Origin: Nectonema munidae
Lineage: Eukaryota; Nematomorpha; Nectonematoida; Nectonematidae
Direction: 5' to 3'
Assembly (NCBI GenBank): GCA_030549495.1
Contig: JAUIRK010000913.1
Location: 186,001-250,000, forward strand
Length of the DNA stretch: 64,000 nucleotides
This document shows positions 22,864-34,037 of the stretch, one piece after another. Within the stretch, counting starts at the first letter, position 1. Each line of letters opens with the position of its first letter. The notes beneath the pieces are model-generated. The model was not told the DNA's origin. It was given only the letters and a program-made list of their open reading frames with translations, and ran no database searches. The translations under genes and the position numbers were made by a program.

Positions 22864-23142
22864 AAATTTTTTAACTTATATCTAAAATCTTTTAAGTAAA
22901 ATAATAATAAAAAAATGAATTTCTATACCTTTATTTTAATCATTAGACTAATAATTTTATTTGTTAATTTTACAAATAATAATCTTATATTAAATGAGAT
23001 TTAATATGGCCTATATTTCAGAATATAAATGAAAAATGTTAACAAATAAAATTATTAGCCTAATGATTAAAATAAAGCTATAAAAATTCATTTTTTTATT
23101 ATTATTTTACTTAAAAGATTTTAGATATAAGTTAAAAAATTT
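22864..23142. repeat. Long near-perfect hairpin, two 104-bp arms
   Basis: Positions 22864-22967 and 23039-23142 are inverted copies of 104 bp with only three mismatches and no gap, separated by a 71-bp spacer. The arms are AT-rich and non-coding. High arm identity suggests a young fold-back element or recent inverted duplication. Transcribed RNA would form a long duplex. Confidence 0.9.
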
Positions 23143-23449
23143 TAATTTGATTATTGCAAACTAAGATTTCTTTGGTGAAAATAAGGATTTGTTTAGTGTA
23201 AACTTGGATTTGATTAGTTCTAATCTAAAGTCGAAAGGGTACAGAAATGGATATGATAAATTGAAAAAATGTTTTCCCTTATATGATTATGAAAATTTGG
23301 ATATATCTAAACTTCGTCCTTTCTAACAATAAAATAAACTATTAAGGTAGTTTTATATCAAATCACTTGATGCTGTCTACTTTTTTAGATATCAAATAGG
23401 TTATGATGAGGTATAAATAAAAAGCAATTAATAAACAAAATGAAATTAC

Positions 23450-23598
23450 GCATCTACAAACAGTACAACAAGACTTTTAAAATCTTCAGAACTGGCATGC
23501 AAGTCAGAAAGAAACTTTTTTATTAATTTGACTTTAAGCATTCCTCCTGTTGTAAGAGAAATATCGCCACCTGTCCAAGTTTGATCCAAACCCAAAAC
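23450..23598 (-). CDS. PLOD: PLOD exon: GT domain, VLGLDQTWTGGD to FVDA
   Basis: The exon carries 49 codons plus two bases (GC) and starts in phase 0 after AATTTCAAG. Its translation contains VLGLDQTWTGGD, then TTGGMLKVKLIKKFLSDL, and ends LVVLFVDA. This matches the PLOD glycosyltransferase segment that in vertebrates reads VLGLGEEW...GGGQKVRLLKK...LFxDSYDV. The GGGQK glycine patch is here TTGGMLK, so it is divergent. The donor is GTAATT. The last two bases GC join T of the next exon to give Ala in the VDAYD motif. Confidence 0.88.
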
Positions 23599-24229
23599 CT
23601 TGAAATTAATGATTTCAAATTATATATTTAAACTTAGCACGTCGAAAAAAATTTATAACATGAAAGACGGAGAGTTGGATAAAAAATCCATGGGAAAATT
23701 ATTAAGAAAAAAATAGACTTCAATACTAGGGAAAATAAAAAGGCAGTGGATTAAAGTAATAAAAGTATATTTGATATTGAAATCATCTTTATCTTTTTTT
23801 TTATCTCTTTAAATGAATAAAAGGGTTAGATGATGGAATCGACTGATACGTAGTATTTAGATATCGAGCTGCGCTCTAAATTTATTCAACGTATGCTTGT
23901 AATCAGGGTTTCTCAAAAGTAGGTGAATTGCCCACTTTTGGGCGAAAATAGAATTCAGAGGGATACTTTTTTTTGGGAAAACATTTGGGCATTGTATAAA
24001 GAAATAGTAAAATTTCAAAAACTTACATTTTGCATATAATTTAAAATTTAAATCATATTTTAAATTTTCTAATGATAAATTTGGGATAAGCATAACTTAT
24101 TTTTCATAATTAAGAATTTGTTTAACCTTAAAATAGAAGAATGCGTGATAGCCATGGCAAACAAAAGTTAATAAAGTCAAATAGTCATTTTTTAAAAAAG
24201 AACAAAAAGTCATTGTAAACCTATTTTAA

Positions 24230-25640
24230 CCCGTTTACGTTCAGTATAATCAGACGATATCTAATGTAAAGCAGAAGATTTGTATAAAAAGGTATTGATA
24301 AACGCAGACGATTTTATTTAAAAGGTGTCACCTGGTGACGTTGGTTGTATTTGGGTTAAACTAGTTTGAACTATATTTTCTTCTGTTTTTTTTGGATTTT
24401 TTGGTCACTAAAGTCAAAAAAATAATTTTGAAGTCGATAAAAATTTTAAAATTTATTTTATGCAAAACTGTTCTTAGAAAACCAAATATTACAGCATTTT
24501 CAATGCTTATTTCATGTTTCATTAGTAATTAATTATCATTCAGAACCTGAATTTACATTTTTATTTCCAAATTTTTGATCATGATATAATTTTCATCATA
24601 TATTTGTTCTTAATTTTGTTGTTGAATAAAAAGCTGAAGTAAAATAAGGAAAATATAAAAATAAAAATGTCAAATAAAACTTCCTTTAAAAAATTTCAAA
24701 GATACACTCATTCCAGGGCGAATATAAGTCAATAAAGTAACACTTTTTAAACTAGCTTGAACTATTTCTTCTTGAGTTTTATGGAATTTTTACGCCATAA
24801 AGCACAAAAATGAATTCTTTAGGTCAACAAAAATTTAAAAACAATTTGTAAAAAAAGAAAAAATATTCTTTTAAAACTAAAGTTATTTACTCAAATTTTT
24901 TTAATTTTTTTATTAATATAATCTAGGCAGCGATTCTTTTTAATTGAAAAAACTTCAAATTATTCTTTAGGTCAAAAATGTCGACATTTTTTATAAGAAT
25001 TTTTTACCTTAAAAATTGTGTGTTCTGGTTATGAATCAGCCGTTACCTTAAATATCGTATTAGGATTCATCTTCATAATAATCCATACCTTTTTGTAATA
25101 TTTGTATATAAGCAAAAAGAGGAATGTTTCAGTAATTGATTTGAGAAACGAAATATATCAAATGACAGATGTGTTGCAACTTACACATGACGTAGCAGTG
25201 AAATGCAATCAAAGTATGTAGTAGGTGCATTACTTACATTACGGTACATTCATGGTTTTATTGTGTAGCTTGCGATAAATAAACAATTGATCAAAGATGA
25301 TATTTGCTTTTTCTTCTACACATTAAGCTCTTTAGATTCGTCTTATTTCTGAGGCGATAAATTCTATATCTTCTAATTGGTCTAGAACATCGTCTACTTC
25401 TGAAGAAGATAGTTACGATACGCTTATTTCTCCTGATGATAATAGAGAGTACTCATCCACCCCACATAGAATCAAGGTCGTCCTTTGGTTGAAAATATAA
25501 GAAATCTGAGTTAAAATCCTTCTAGACCAGTTGGCCCTGCAAAATTTCTTAGGGATTCGCTTGAAATTTTTAAACTATTTTTAACAAAGAATTATAGTTC
25601 GACATATTTTCAAGTGTACAAAATCAAGGAAAACTTCAAC
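24230..25640 (+). mobile_element. piggyBac family 1, 5' half (copy 1)
   Basis: A TTAA at 24226-24229 is followed by CCCGTTTACGTTCAG, a piggyBac-type end. The sequence from about 25080 to 25640 is homologous to the reverse complement of 32450-33010, covering the 5' untranslated part and a degraded N-terminal frame (SRPVGPAKFL-like; FKLFLTKNYSSTYFQ). The rest of the transposase is absent. The start codon seen in the other copy is mutated here. Confidence 0.65.
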
Positions 25641-25854
25641 AAACCATTAAAATTTTTTGTTTCCTTTAAAACTAGTTATGTCAATTAAATATGTGTTTTA
25701 AGCTTACTAATAATATCAATATCAATACCTGATAATTTCATCTGAAGAAGAACTCAATGAGAGTTCATTATATTGGTAAATAAAATTTTAATTAAAACCA
25801 TGTCTTTATTCGTGGTTTGATATTTGGCTGACAGAAATCTGGAGGAAAATAATA

Positions 25855-26338
25855 CACCGTATATTTCGGTGTATAAGTCGACCTTTTAGCCCCCCAAAAT
25901 TGAGGGTCGACTTATATATCAGTAACAAAAATCTCCATGGTTAGTTTAAGTATAAATAAGAATTTTATCTGGTTAGTAGGAGAGTTAGGAAATAGCTAAA
26001 TTAGAGAGAAAAAGAAATGAAAGTATACGAATATGTAAACTATAGGGATTTATGTTAATACTACCTTGTATATTATTTCATATTGTACGTAGAACAACAT
26101 TTGTAATAACATATCGGTAGTCTTTAATTAATGTCCGGTGTTTTATATATGGTAACTTTTACATCGTTGCTTAGATTAGCCGATAACTTAGGCGAGTTTC
26201 GTATTTCAACTTTTACACGCTGTAGCCGATGATTTAGGCAGTTCTGTATTTTAGGGGTCGACTTATACCTCAGATATTAGCAAAAATCATAAATTACTCC
26301 CATTTTGGGGGTCGACTTTTACGCAGAAATATACTGTA
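25855..26338. repeat. MITE with TATAAGTCGACC-type ends
   Basis: The left end (CACCGTATATTTCGGTGTA, then TAAGTCGACC) and the reverse complement of the right end (CAGTATATTTCTGCGTAA, then AAGTCGACC) form imperfect inverted repeats that continue with GGGG/CCCC-bracketed copies of the GTCGAC word. TA lies at both borders, as for Tc1/pogo-type MITEs. No coding capacity was seen; it sits just downstream of the piggyBac fragment. Confidence 0.65.
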
Positions 26339-28579
26339 ATATTAATATTTATATTTATTTATTGTTTTTTTTAATTTTTCGTCTTTTTTAAAACAAAAAA
26401 ATAGAATTATTTTTTTAATCTCTTTTATATAAGAAATAAATTTATAATACATTATTTTTAAAAATAAATTTGTATATATACTTTTGTATATTTTTTTTAA
26501 TATCAAAATACTTCATGAATTTAAAATTTTATAAAAAAAATTTTTTAACATATTTTTTTAAATATTTTAAAAGTTTAATTAAAAAAATTTAGTTAGATTT
26601 TTACTAGTTAGTTTTCCTAGTTATTTTTTAATATAATAAGATGTTAGCTAGTTATTGAAGAAGTGCTAAATTTCTTAAGGATAATCATAATTCAAAAACC
26701 TAGCCTATCATAGTTTCATAGTAGTAATCTTGCTAGAAAAAAAAGCGTACGAATGTTGTATTGTTGACTCTACAAAAGAGTATGTACATTTTGTCTTATA
26801 CATCATTCAATGCAAGCGTGAAAAGTACATCAATCTAAAAATAGGTCAAAATGAAAAAAAAACAAAGTGTGTAACAAAAAATATAACAAACATTTAACAC
26901 AATAGAATTACATCATTTTTGTAGAAGCAAGTGTGTCTTTAAGTGTGTCAGCAGGCGTTTAAATATACTACAAAAGACACGGCGTATATTTAATGAAGGA
27001 AAGCACATATATTAAGACATAAATAATGTTAAGAAAGATGATTTTAAAAATAAGTTTTGCTTACTTAGACGAATTATTATTAGAAGGTAATAATCCATGC
27101 ATTTGAATCTTGTTTGAAAAGTGTTCATTACTTCATTTCAGAAAAAGAGAGATGAAAAAAGTGAAGCATTTAAGTGTACATTACTTACATAAACGTTTTT
27201 TTTTTAAATCTTATTTTTTTGGAACTGGGGGACACATACAGAAGTGCAATAACTGAAATATGTAACTCACATATTGTGGCATGGATAAAGGCGAATTTTT
27301 TTTATAATCTTCAAAATTTTTATAAACGAATTTTTGCTGAATGAACACACCACCATTATTACCCGACATTACACTTCCACTGTCAGCTCCCAATCCCCAC
27401 CATAACAGCGGATACCTGCAGGGATTTTATCAAGCCTAATTACATTGTTTATAATTGTAATTGCATGACAACCTTCTAACTAAACCAGAGAGAACAAAAT
27501 CGCTCCAATATGATAAAATGAACGGGAAAACAAACGGATAATTATATTATTTTTACACTCATCTATTAGGATTGAGAACATTCCCGATTCTTCAATTTCG
27601 TCTCTAATCACCTGAATAACGCCTTGGGCTAAAACAAATTCTTCACATAATCTTGAAGAGAAATATTTTGGAGATTTAAAGATATCATGAGTTTGATAAA
27701 TTCATCAAATTTACCACAGTTCGGCGAATCACAAGTTTCATTATGGCAGAGAAAAACAAATTCAGAAAATTTTCAAATAGTTACGGTTTTTGATGAATAT
27801 TGGCTGGCAAACTGGATCTAAAATTGAATGAATACAACAGACTATGGCAGATTATTTTTGTTTGAGACTTTCTAATAAGGACATCAAGAGGAGATGCGGT
27901 GATCACTACTCATCGCATGTAATAAAGCACTTATCGCTCATTATTACTTTTCACCAGTTATTGAAAACGATGTTCACAAATGCTCATTCAGATTTGGATG
28001 TTCTAGTATTAAACTTACATGCGTAATAAAAAGTTTTATCTCTAGATATACTAAACTATAACCAAGTGAAGATTTAATACCATGCCTATAAAGACCATAT
28101 CGTTTGTAAATCTTTGGGCCAGAGAATTGTTCGTTGAGCGGATTCATTATTTGGTGTTCAAAGGTTACTCATTGGTAATACAGTTAGATCATTTTTATCC
28201 AACACTGGATTATCCGATGCAATATTGACTCTAACTAATTTTCCCAATGCGTTTCTCCCTCGTTTTTCTGACATTCACACTCCGACACGTAAACTGTCTT
28301 CATCAAACCAAATGTTTTCACGACTGCCTGAATAATTTGTTAATCCGATAGATCAAGCATGTAAGCCATTTTTTTACAGAAAAGACATTGGGTTGTTATA
28401 TACGAGCATAACATAGTTAATATAGACAAAACTAAACAATTTTAATAGTTTGTTATAAAATAGAGGCAAAATTTTATTTTAAAAATTAAACATTGAGTAT
28501 TTATGTATTATAAAAAGTGCGAACAAAAGACAATACGGTCAAAAAGTTCATTCTTCAAAAGAAAAAAGGTAGGGTAACT
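26339..28579. other. Intronic AT-rich stretch, nothing recognised except one dispersed repeat
   Basis: PLOD intron. Apart from the repeat at 27275-27445, no gene or element was recognised. The plus-strand frame at 27844-28026 has no evident family. Confidence 0.35.
27275..27445 (+). repeat. Dispersed repeat, copy 2
   Basis: Second copy of the repeat at 6808-6965 (TGAATGAACACACCACC; GCAGGGATTTTATCA). A minus-strand frame of 60 codons over it (from 27393) is not conserved in the other copy, so it is probably not coding. Confidence 0.55.
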
Positions 28580-28990
28580 AGGTTAAAATATATTTCCTTT
28601 TGTTTTTCGGATTTTTTATGTCAAAAAAGTTTTAAAAAAAATTTAAGTCAATAAAAAGTCAAAAATTTATTTTGTGCAAAACAGTTTTTAGAAAACTAAA
28701 AATTAAAATATTTTCAATGATTATTTCATGCTTAAATAGTATTTGTCATTCAAGACTTGAATTTATATTTTATTTCCTAATGCTGAAATGTAAGGAAAAA
28801 ATCTTTAAAAATATCGAAGATATACATATTCCAGGGGGAATAAAAGTCAATACAATCAAAAAAACTTTTAAAAAACAAAAAGTCACTAAACCAATTTTAA
28901 ACTAGTTTGAACTATTTTTCTTCTGTTTTTGGAATTTTTTAGGTCACAAAGTTCAAAAATAATTTAGGTCGAAAAATAGGGGCCAAATTA
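28580..28990 (+). repeat. piggyBac family 1 left-end repeat, partial third copy
   Basis: The sequence parallels 24352-24850 in the same orientation, with shared words such as TTTGTGCAAAACAGTTTTTA and AAACTAGTTTGAACTATTTT. It holds no transposase. It is probably a left-end remnant or a non-autonomous derivative of the family at 24230 and 33486. Confidence 0.6.
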
Positions 28991-30115
28991 TAGTATACTT
29001 TTTATGTATTATAAGTGCCACAAATCTAAAGCTTTATTATAACACGGGTTTTAATCTAACACGGGTTTATCTTAATTCACAAAATTTTATCAAATTTAAC
29101 CTAAATTAAATGCTCAAATATATTTAAAGTCTGAAAATGTTGCGCCATGAAAATATCTAACTAAAAAAAGCTTTTGAAAAAATTAACCGCTTTATGCGAT
29201 CTCATGGCTTTTCTAGTGAAAAATTCTCATGCTCGCCACAACAACGGCATCATATCCTTGCTCAAAGATTTACTGCAGACATCATTAGGGGACATGCACA
29301 TACTACATAACGCGAAATTATTGAAATTTCCACTACCCATAACGCATACGTAGCACATTCATAACCCCCTCTAGTCTTATCACTTCAACAAACTGGTATT
29401 TGATATCATCCTAGCCCGCTCCACCCCCCCCCCCTTTTCCTTCAATCTATGCTTAATAGGGAAGCGTAGATCTTACTACAAGAAAAACTAGCATTTACCA
29501 TTATCTACAATATCACAAGAGGCACTTTAAAAAATAAGAATAAAATTCGATCTCATTCATATACCTTGTAATGAACGACCACTGAGTTAAGCGACATTTT
29601 GTGACATGCGACCAAATATATTTTGGACAGATTATTTCTCAATGTAAATATATTCTTGTTGAGCGAACACTTCTTCAGGCGACAAACAACCATCTTTACT
29701 CGCAACTAACGACCAAGATAACACAGCAAACAGCATAGCAATTATAAAACTTAAGTTCACTGAGTGCGATACCAATGTTCTTTGAAATAAATAATAAATG
29801 AATGGACATGTGGTTTACACTACATACAGACTAAGCTACATATGGATAAGATGGCACAATTTATCTCCAGCGCATATATGAAGAAGTCCTATATCAAAAC
29901 ACTTTCTCTATCCATCAACACCAATGCCATCCTCACGATACAATTGTTTCACACCATCAGACCAAAAACTGACATAAACGTCACTCAGTTTTTGCTTTTA
30001 AAAAATTCGCTCTGCAAAATAATATACTCGCTCTTTTGAAAATTTGAAAAAAAATAAAGTATTGTTGAAAGAAAATATTTAAATAATTTAAAACAAATTA
30101 AACTATAAAGTTTTT
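28991..30115. other. Intronic stretch, nothing recognised
   Basis: PLOD intron with slightly higher GC between 29200 and 29760, including a C run at about 29425. No coding or terminal repeat was recognised. Confidence 0.35.
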
Positions 30116-30122
30116 TTACAAG

Positions 30123-30490
30123 GACAAATTGAAAGAATGACGATTTTTAGTATTACCGCCAGTTTGGGGTTGGCAGTTAGTTTGGTCGTAAGTCTCAGGT
30201 TTTACATTTTTGTTTGTATTCTATTCACACTGCATACATCAATGTTAGCGGTATTCACACTGTATAAAATCATACAGGGCTTCGGAGCCGTCGGTGCCAA
30301 AGAATTTCCGTACACAAAGCCGAAGCTGGAAACATTGAAAATATTGCTCATATGCCTGGGTCCGGCTAATATTTTGATACATTATTCTTCTATTTTAAAC
30401 TATATAACTAATGATAGGCTCTTAAAGTGTGGCGGCAAAAAGGTCCACTTTTTAAATATTAATATCCTACAACCACTTTTATGTTTATAA
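30123..30490 (+). CDS. Unidentified membrane-protein ORF or exon, antisense in a PLOD intron
   Basis: The open frame reads QIERMTIFSITASLGLAVSL, then VVSLRFYIFVCILFTLHTS, MLAVFTLYKIIQGFGAVGAK and KLETLKILLICLGPANILIH. It ends at a stop at 30490 (117 codons from the ATG at 30137). Three hydrophobic segments suggest a multi-pass membrane protein. Base composition around 30260-30365 is richer in GC than the flanks, as in the confirmed exons here. A TTTTTTTACAAG acceptor could begin an exon at 30123, in which case the ATG is internal. I do not recognise the family; XK-related or chemoreceptor-like are only guesses. Confidence 0.45.
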
Positions 30491-31679
30491 AATACAATAC
30501 ACATTTTTGAAAAGTCTTCCTTCAAATGAACAAAACCAAAATATCCTATAGTTTTTTCGCGATTCACAATATTGATTTTGAGATTGGTAGAAGAATCTTA
30601 TTTAAAGCTATAAATGCCCAATTTATCACCTTTTTAAATAAAACAGATTTTTTTAGTAAATATATCAGACAGAAAAACCCACATAAGGCCATTGTTTGCT
30701 TTTTAATCTAAGATGTTTTTGGATGATAAAAATGGTACAGAATAATATACCTAACATCCTCGAAAAATATCACGTAAATTTTAGTCTATACTTGATCTCA
30801 CATATCAAAAAAGAAAAAATATATATCTTAATCTTAGAGAATTGCACATCATCTATATTTTACAATATTTTTCTTAGATGGAGCTAATCAAAATTACAAT
30901 TGAATATTTATAGTCAAGAAGGCTTATGAAAAAATTCAGTAATAAATCTCCTTAAAGTACAATAAATAGATAATCATGTACTTAACAAATACTATTTATA
31001 CACTTTATCCAGAAAGGGAACTTTAACAGAAAAAATTCAAACAAAATCGTTTTATTTTGAATTACAATCAAAAATAAAAAATTTCACACATAGTTATAAA
31101 ATTATATAAACTAAAAGTATATACTTGTTTTAGTCAATGATACTGAGTACAAATATATTTTGTAGTGTTTATTATGCCATATTTAGAAAAAGTCATTCAA
31201 TTATTTATAAAAAAAGGCAAGTGAAGCTTAACTCATAGTTAGACCAATTTTAATTTAGGATCGGCACTGAGGTATGGGAAGGTACGAATGAAATTTTCCG
31301 ATTTTCGATATTAAAAAAAACAAGACTCTCACGATTCCAATTAATCGTCCCATTACTACTTTAGATGTTATATACAAGATTTACACCGAGTCAGGTATTT
31401 GTGATACGCCCGCGGACTTTGATTTTTAAATTTTTTTACCGATTATACAAAAAACTTTCCGCCACACTACTCTAGAATCACCAAGATTCAAATAACAAAA
31501 ACCTCTCAAAGTTGACGCTCGTTCCATTGTTGAGGCTAGATATTATCCAAATATTGAGGCACACATCTTATTTATATGCAAGCAATTCGTGAAAAATGCT
31601 ACGGTCTATCTTCTAGATCTAGAAGTTCTATAAGATGAGTTAACTTTGAGCATCTGATTCGTCTTATCTACCCTTCCTT
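30491..31679. other. Intronic AT-rich stretch, nothing recognised
   Basis: The plus-strand frames at 30526-30711 and 30696-30887 look like chance. The 3' end of the minus-strand piggyBac may lie within 31200-31680, but no clear terminal repeat was seen. Confidence 0.35.
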
Positions 31680-33486
31680 CCTTTGTATTGGCTGTATAGC
31701 ACAGTTGTTTCTGGTTTAAGTTCAAGTTCCCCTAAAGTGATGACTGGACATACCTGTGTATTACGTGTATTACGATGTGCATATCTTAGGGGAATATATG
31801 CCGTCAAAGAAGCATATAGTATGAATATAAATTTGGATTCCGTCTCATCTAAACCCAACTGTTGTAAGTGTTGAGATGTGAAGATGTGAGGAATAAAAAT
31901 TCGATTAGATCTAATTTTTGATTTTAAAATAAATAAAGATCTAGCATCTGTACAACATATACAGATCATATAAGGATCGTATATTTTAATTCTACAATTT
32001 CCTCTAAAATTTACAAGTTGTTCATCAACTGTAACGTAGTCAAATGGTAAAAAATGTTTAGAACAGCTTTGATTAAAGTCATGTAAAAATCTAATAGCGA
32101 ATATTTTATTACTTGGATCTAACTCACTTTTCAGTTCTCACATCGGAACAAATAAATAAATGAACCAACAAAAACATATTTATTAACATGGAAAATTTTA
32201 AAAACGGGTCTCCATTTTTTTAAGAAATATGTATTTCAAATTGATTTTATTACTGGCTAATGTGAAGAAGGCAGCCAAAATATGCAAAAAAGGTGAGCGA
32301 TATTGAATTTTTCATAACAAAATTTAAAGGTTTTATATTTTAGGGGTTCGATACTAAAAAATTGGTTATAAACATAACTATAGTTTCAAATCAAACAAAA
32401 AATTAAAATGGATTGTTGAAAGAAGCTTGATTTTTGCATGCTTGAAAAATATGTCGAACTAATTCTTTGTTAAAAAATAAAAATTTCAAGTCATCACTAA
32501 ATAATTTTGCAGCGCCAACTGGTCCAGAAGGATTTTGATTCAAATTCCTTATATTTTGAACCAAAAGACGACATTAGTTCTATGTGGAGTCGATGAGTAC
32601 TCTGTATTATCAGAGCAAATTGGCGTAGCGTAGCGCTATCTTCCTCAGAAGTAGACGATGTTGTAGACCAATTCGAAGATATAGAAGTTGTCTCCTCAAA
32701 AATAGAAGACGAATCTAAAGAGCTCATTGTGTAGAAGAAAAAACAAATCATTTTTAAAAATATATATGCTCAATTGTTTATTTATCGCAAGACACAAAAA
32801 AACCATGAATTGTACCGTAATGTAAGTAATGCAACTACTTTGAATGCATTTCACTGCTAGATCATGTGTAAGTTGTAACACATCTGTCATTTGATATATT
32901 CGGTTTCTCAAATTACGGAAACATTGCTTTTTGTTTATGTACAAATATTACAACAAGGTAACGATTATTATGAAGATAAATCATATACTATATTTAATAT
33001 AAAACTGATTCATAACAAAGGCAAAAATTGTTGATCTAAAAAAATCTTTTTTTGAATTTCTAATCAAAAAAATTGTCTTTTTTGACTTATTGAACAAAAA
33101 TTTTCACCATGAAAAATTTGACTTTTTGGCTTATTGAGCAAAAATTTTCGCCATGAAAAATTTGAACTTTTTTTCAATTAAAAACACTCTTTGGTTAGAT
33201 TATATTATTAGATTTATTAAAAAAAAAATAAAATTTTGGGTAAAATAACTATAGTTTCAAAATAATATTAAGTATTTTTTTGTTGACCTGAAAAACTTCA
33301 TATTTAATTCAAAAAAAAAGAAAAAATATTTCAAACTGGTTTACGGTGACTTTTCGTTATTTTTAGAAAAATTGAATTTTGTTCGTCCTTACACAATTTC
33401 ATGCGTATAATAAAACAAATTTACCTAATATAGGGTAAAATCAATAATTATATGGATAGGTGAAAATAACCGATAACGTCAAGGGG
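31680..33486 (-). mobile_element. piggyBac family 1, longer copy (copy 2)
   Basis: The 5' end is at 33486 (minus strand CCCCTTGACGTTATC) with TTAT outside, a likely altered TTAA target. The minus strand encodes MSSLDSSSIFEETTSISSNW from about 32724, then, after frameshifts, LKFLFFNKELVRHIFQ. The piggyBac core DYVTVDEQLVNFRGNCRIKI lies near 32030-31990, followed by CCTDARSLFILKSK. The DEQL...RG block contains the first catalytic Asp of piggyBac transposases. The rest is eroded. Reverse complement of copy 1 (24230-25640) over its 5' third. Confidence 0.7.
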
Positions 33487-34037
33487 TTATACTTTTATAA
33501 AAAGCATTTCATTATGAAGCTTCAGATCTTAATTTTGATTTTTCTATTCTTAACACCATCATATAATTTAAAAATTTTATTTATTTTTTAAGAATCAACT
33601 TTTTAAATCAATTTTTCTTAATTTCATAATACAATATGCCGTTTTTGTGTCAATAAAAAGTCATTGACTTTCTCTAATTTCTTTTTTCATTGTCAAAAAA
33701 AAATTATAAGAAAAATAACAATTGAGTAGTCCCTATCAAATGCAAGCAGATAATGTTGCACTATCCGTGCATCGATAAACGGATAGTGCAAGATTATCAT
33801 GCAAGCTTATAATAAAACAATTAGGTAGTTATGTAAATCTAGTTTTTTTACATAAAACAATTTTTTATAATTTAAGAAAAAAAGTTGAAGGAGTGGGAGC
33901 CTGAGCCAGGAGGCACTAAAATATTTCTGTTGCAGAGCCGGGGAGGGTGTGGGATTTGCCTATCTCCTAAAACCCCCGTTTTTAAGGTATAAAAAATTCT
34001 TTTAAAATGCGGGTTTTTACAAAGTTGTCTAGATTAA

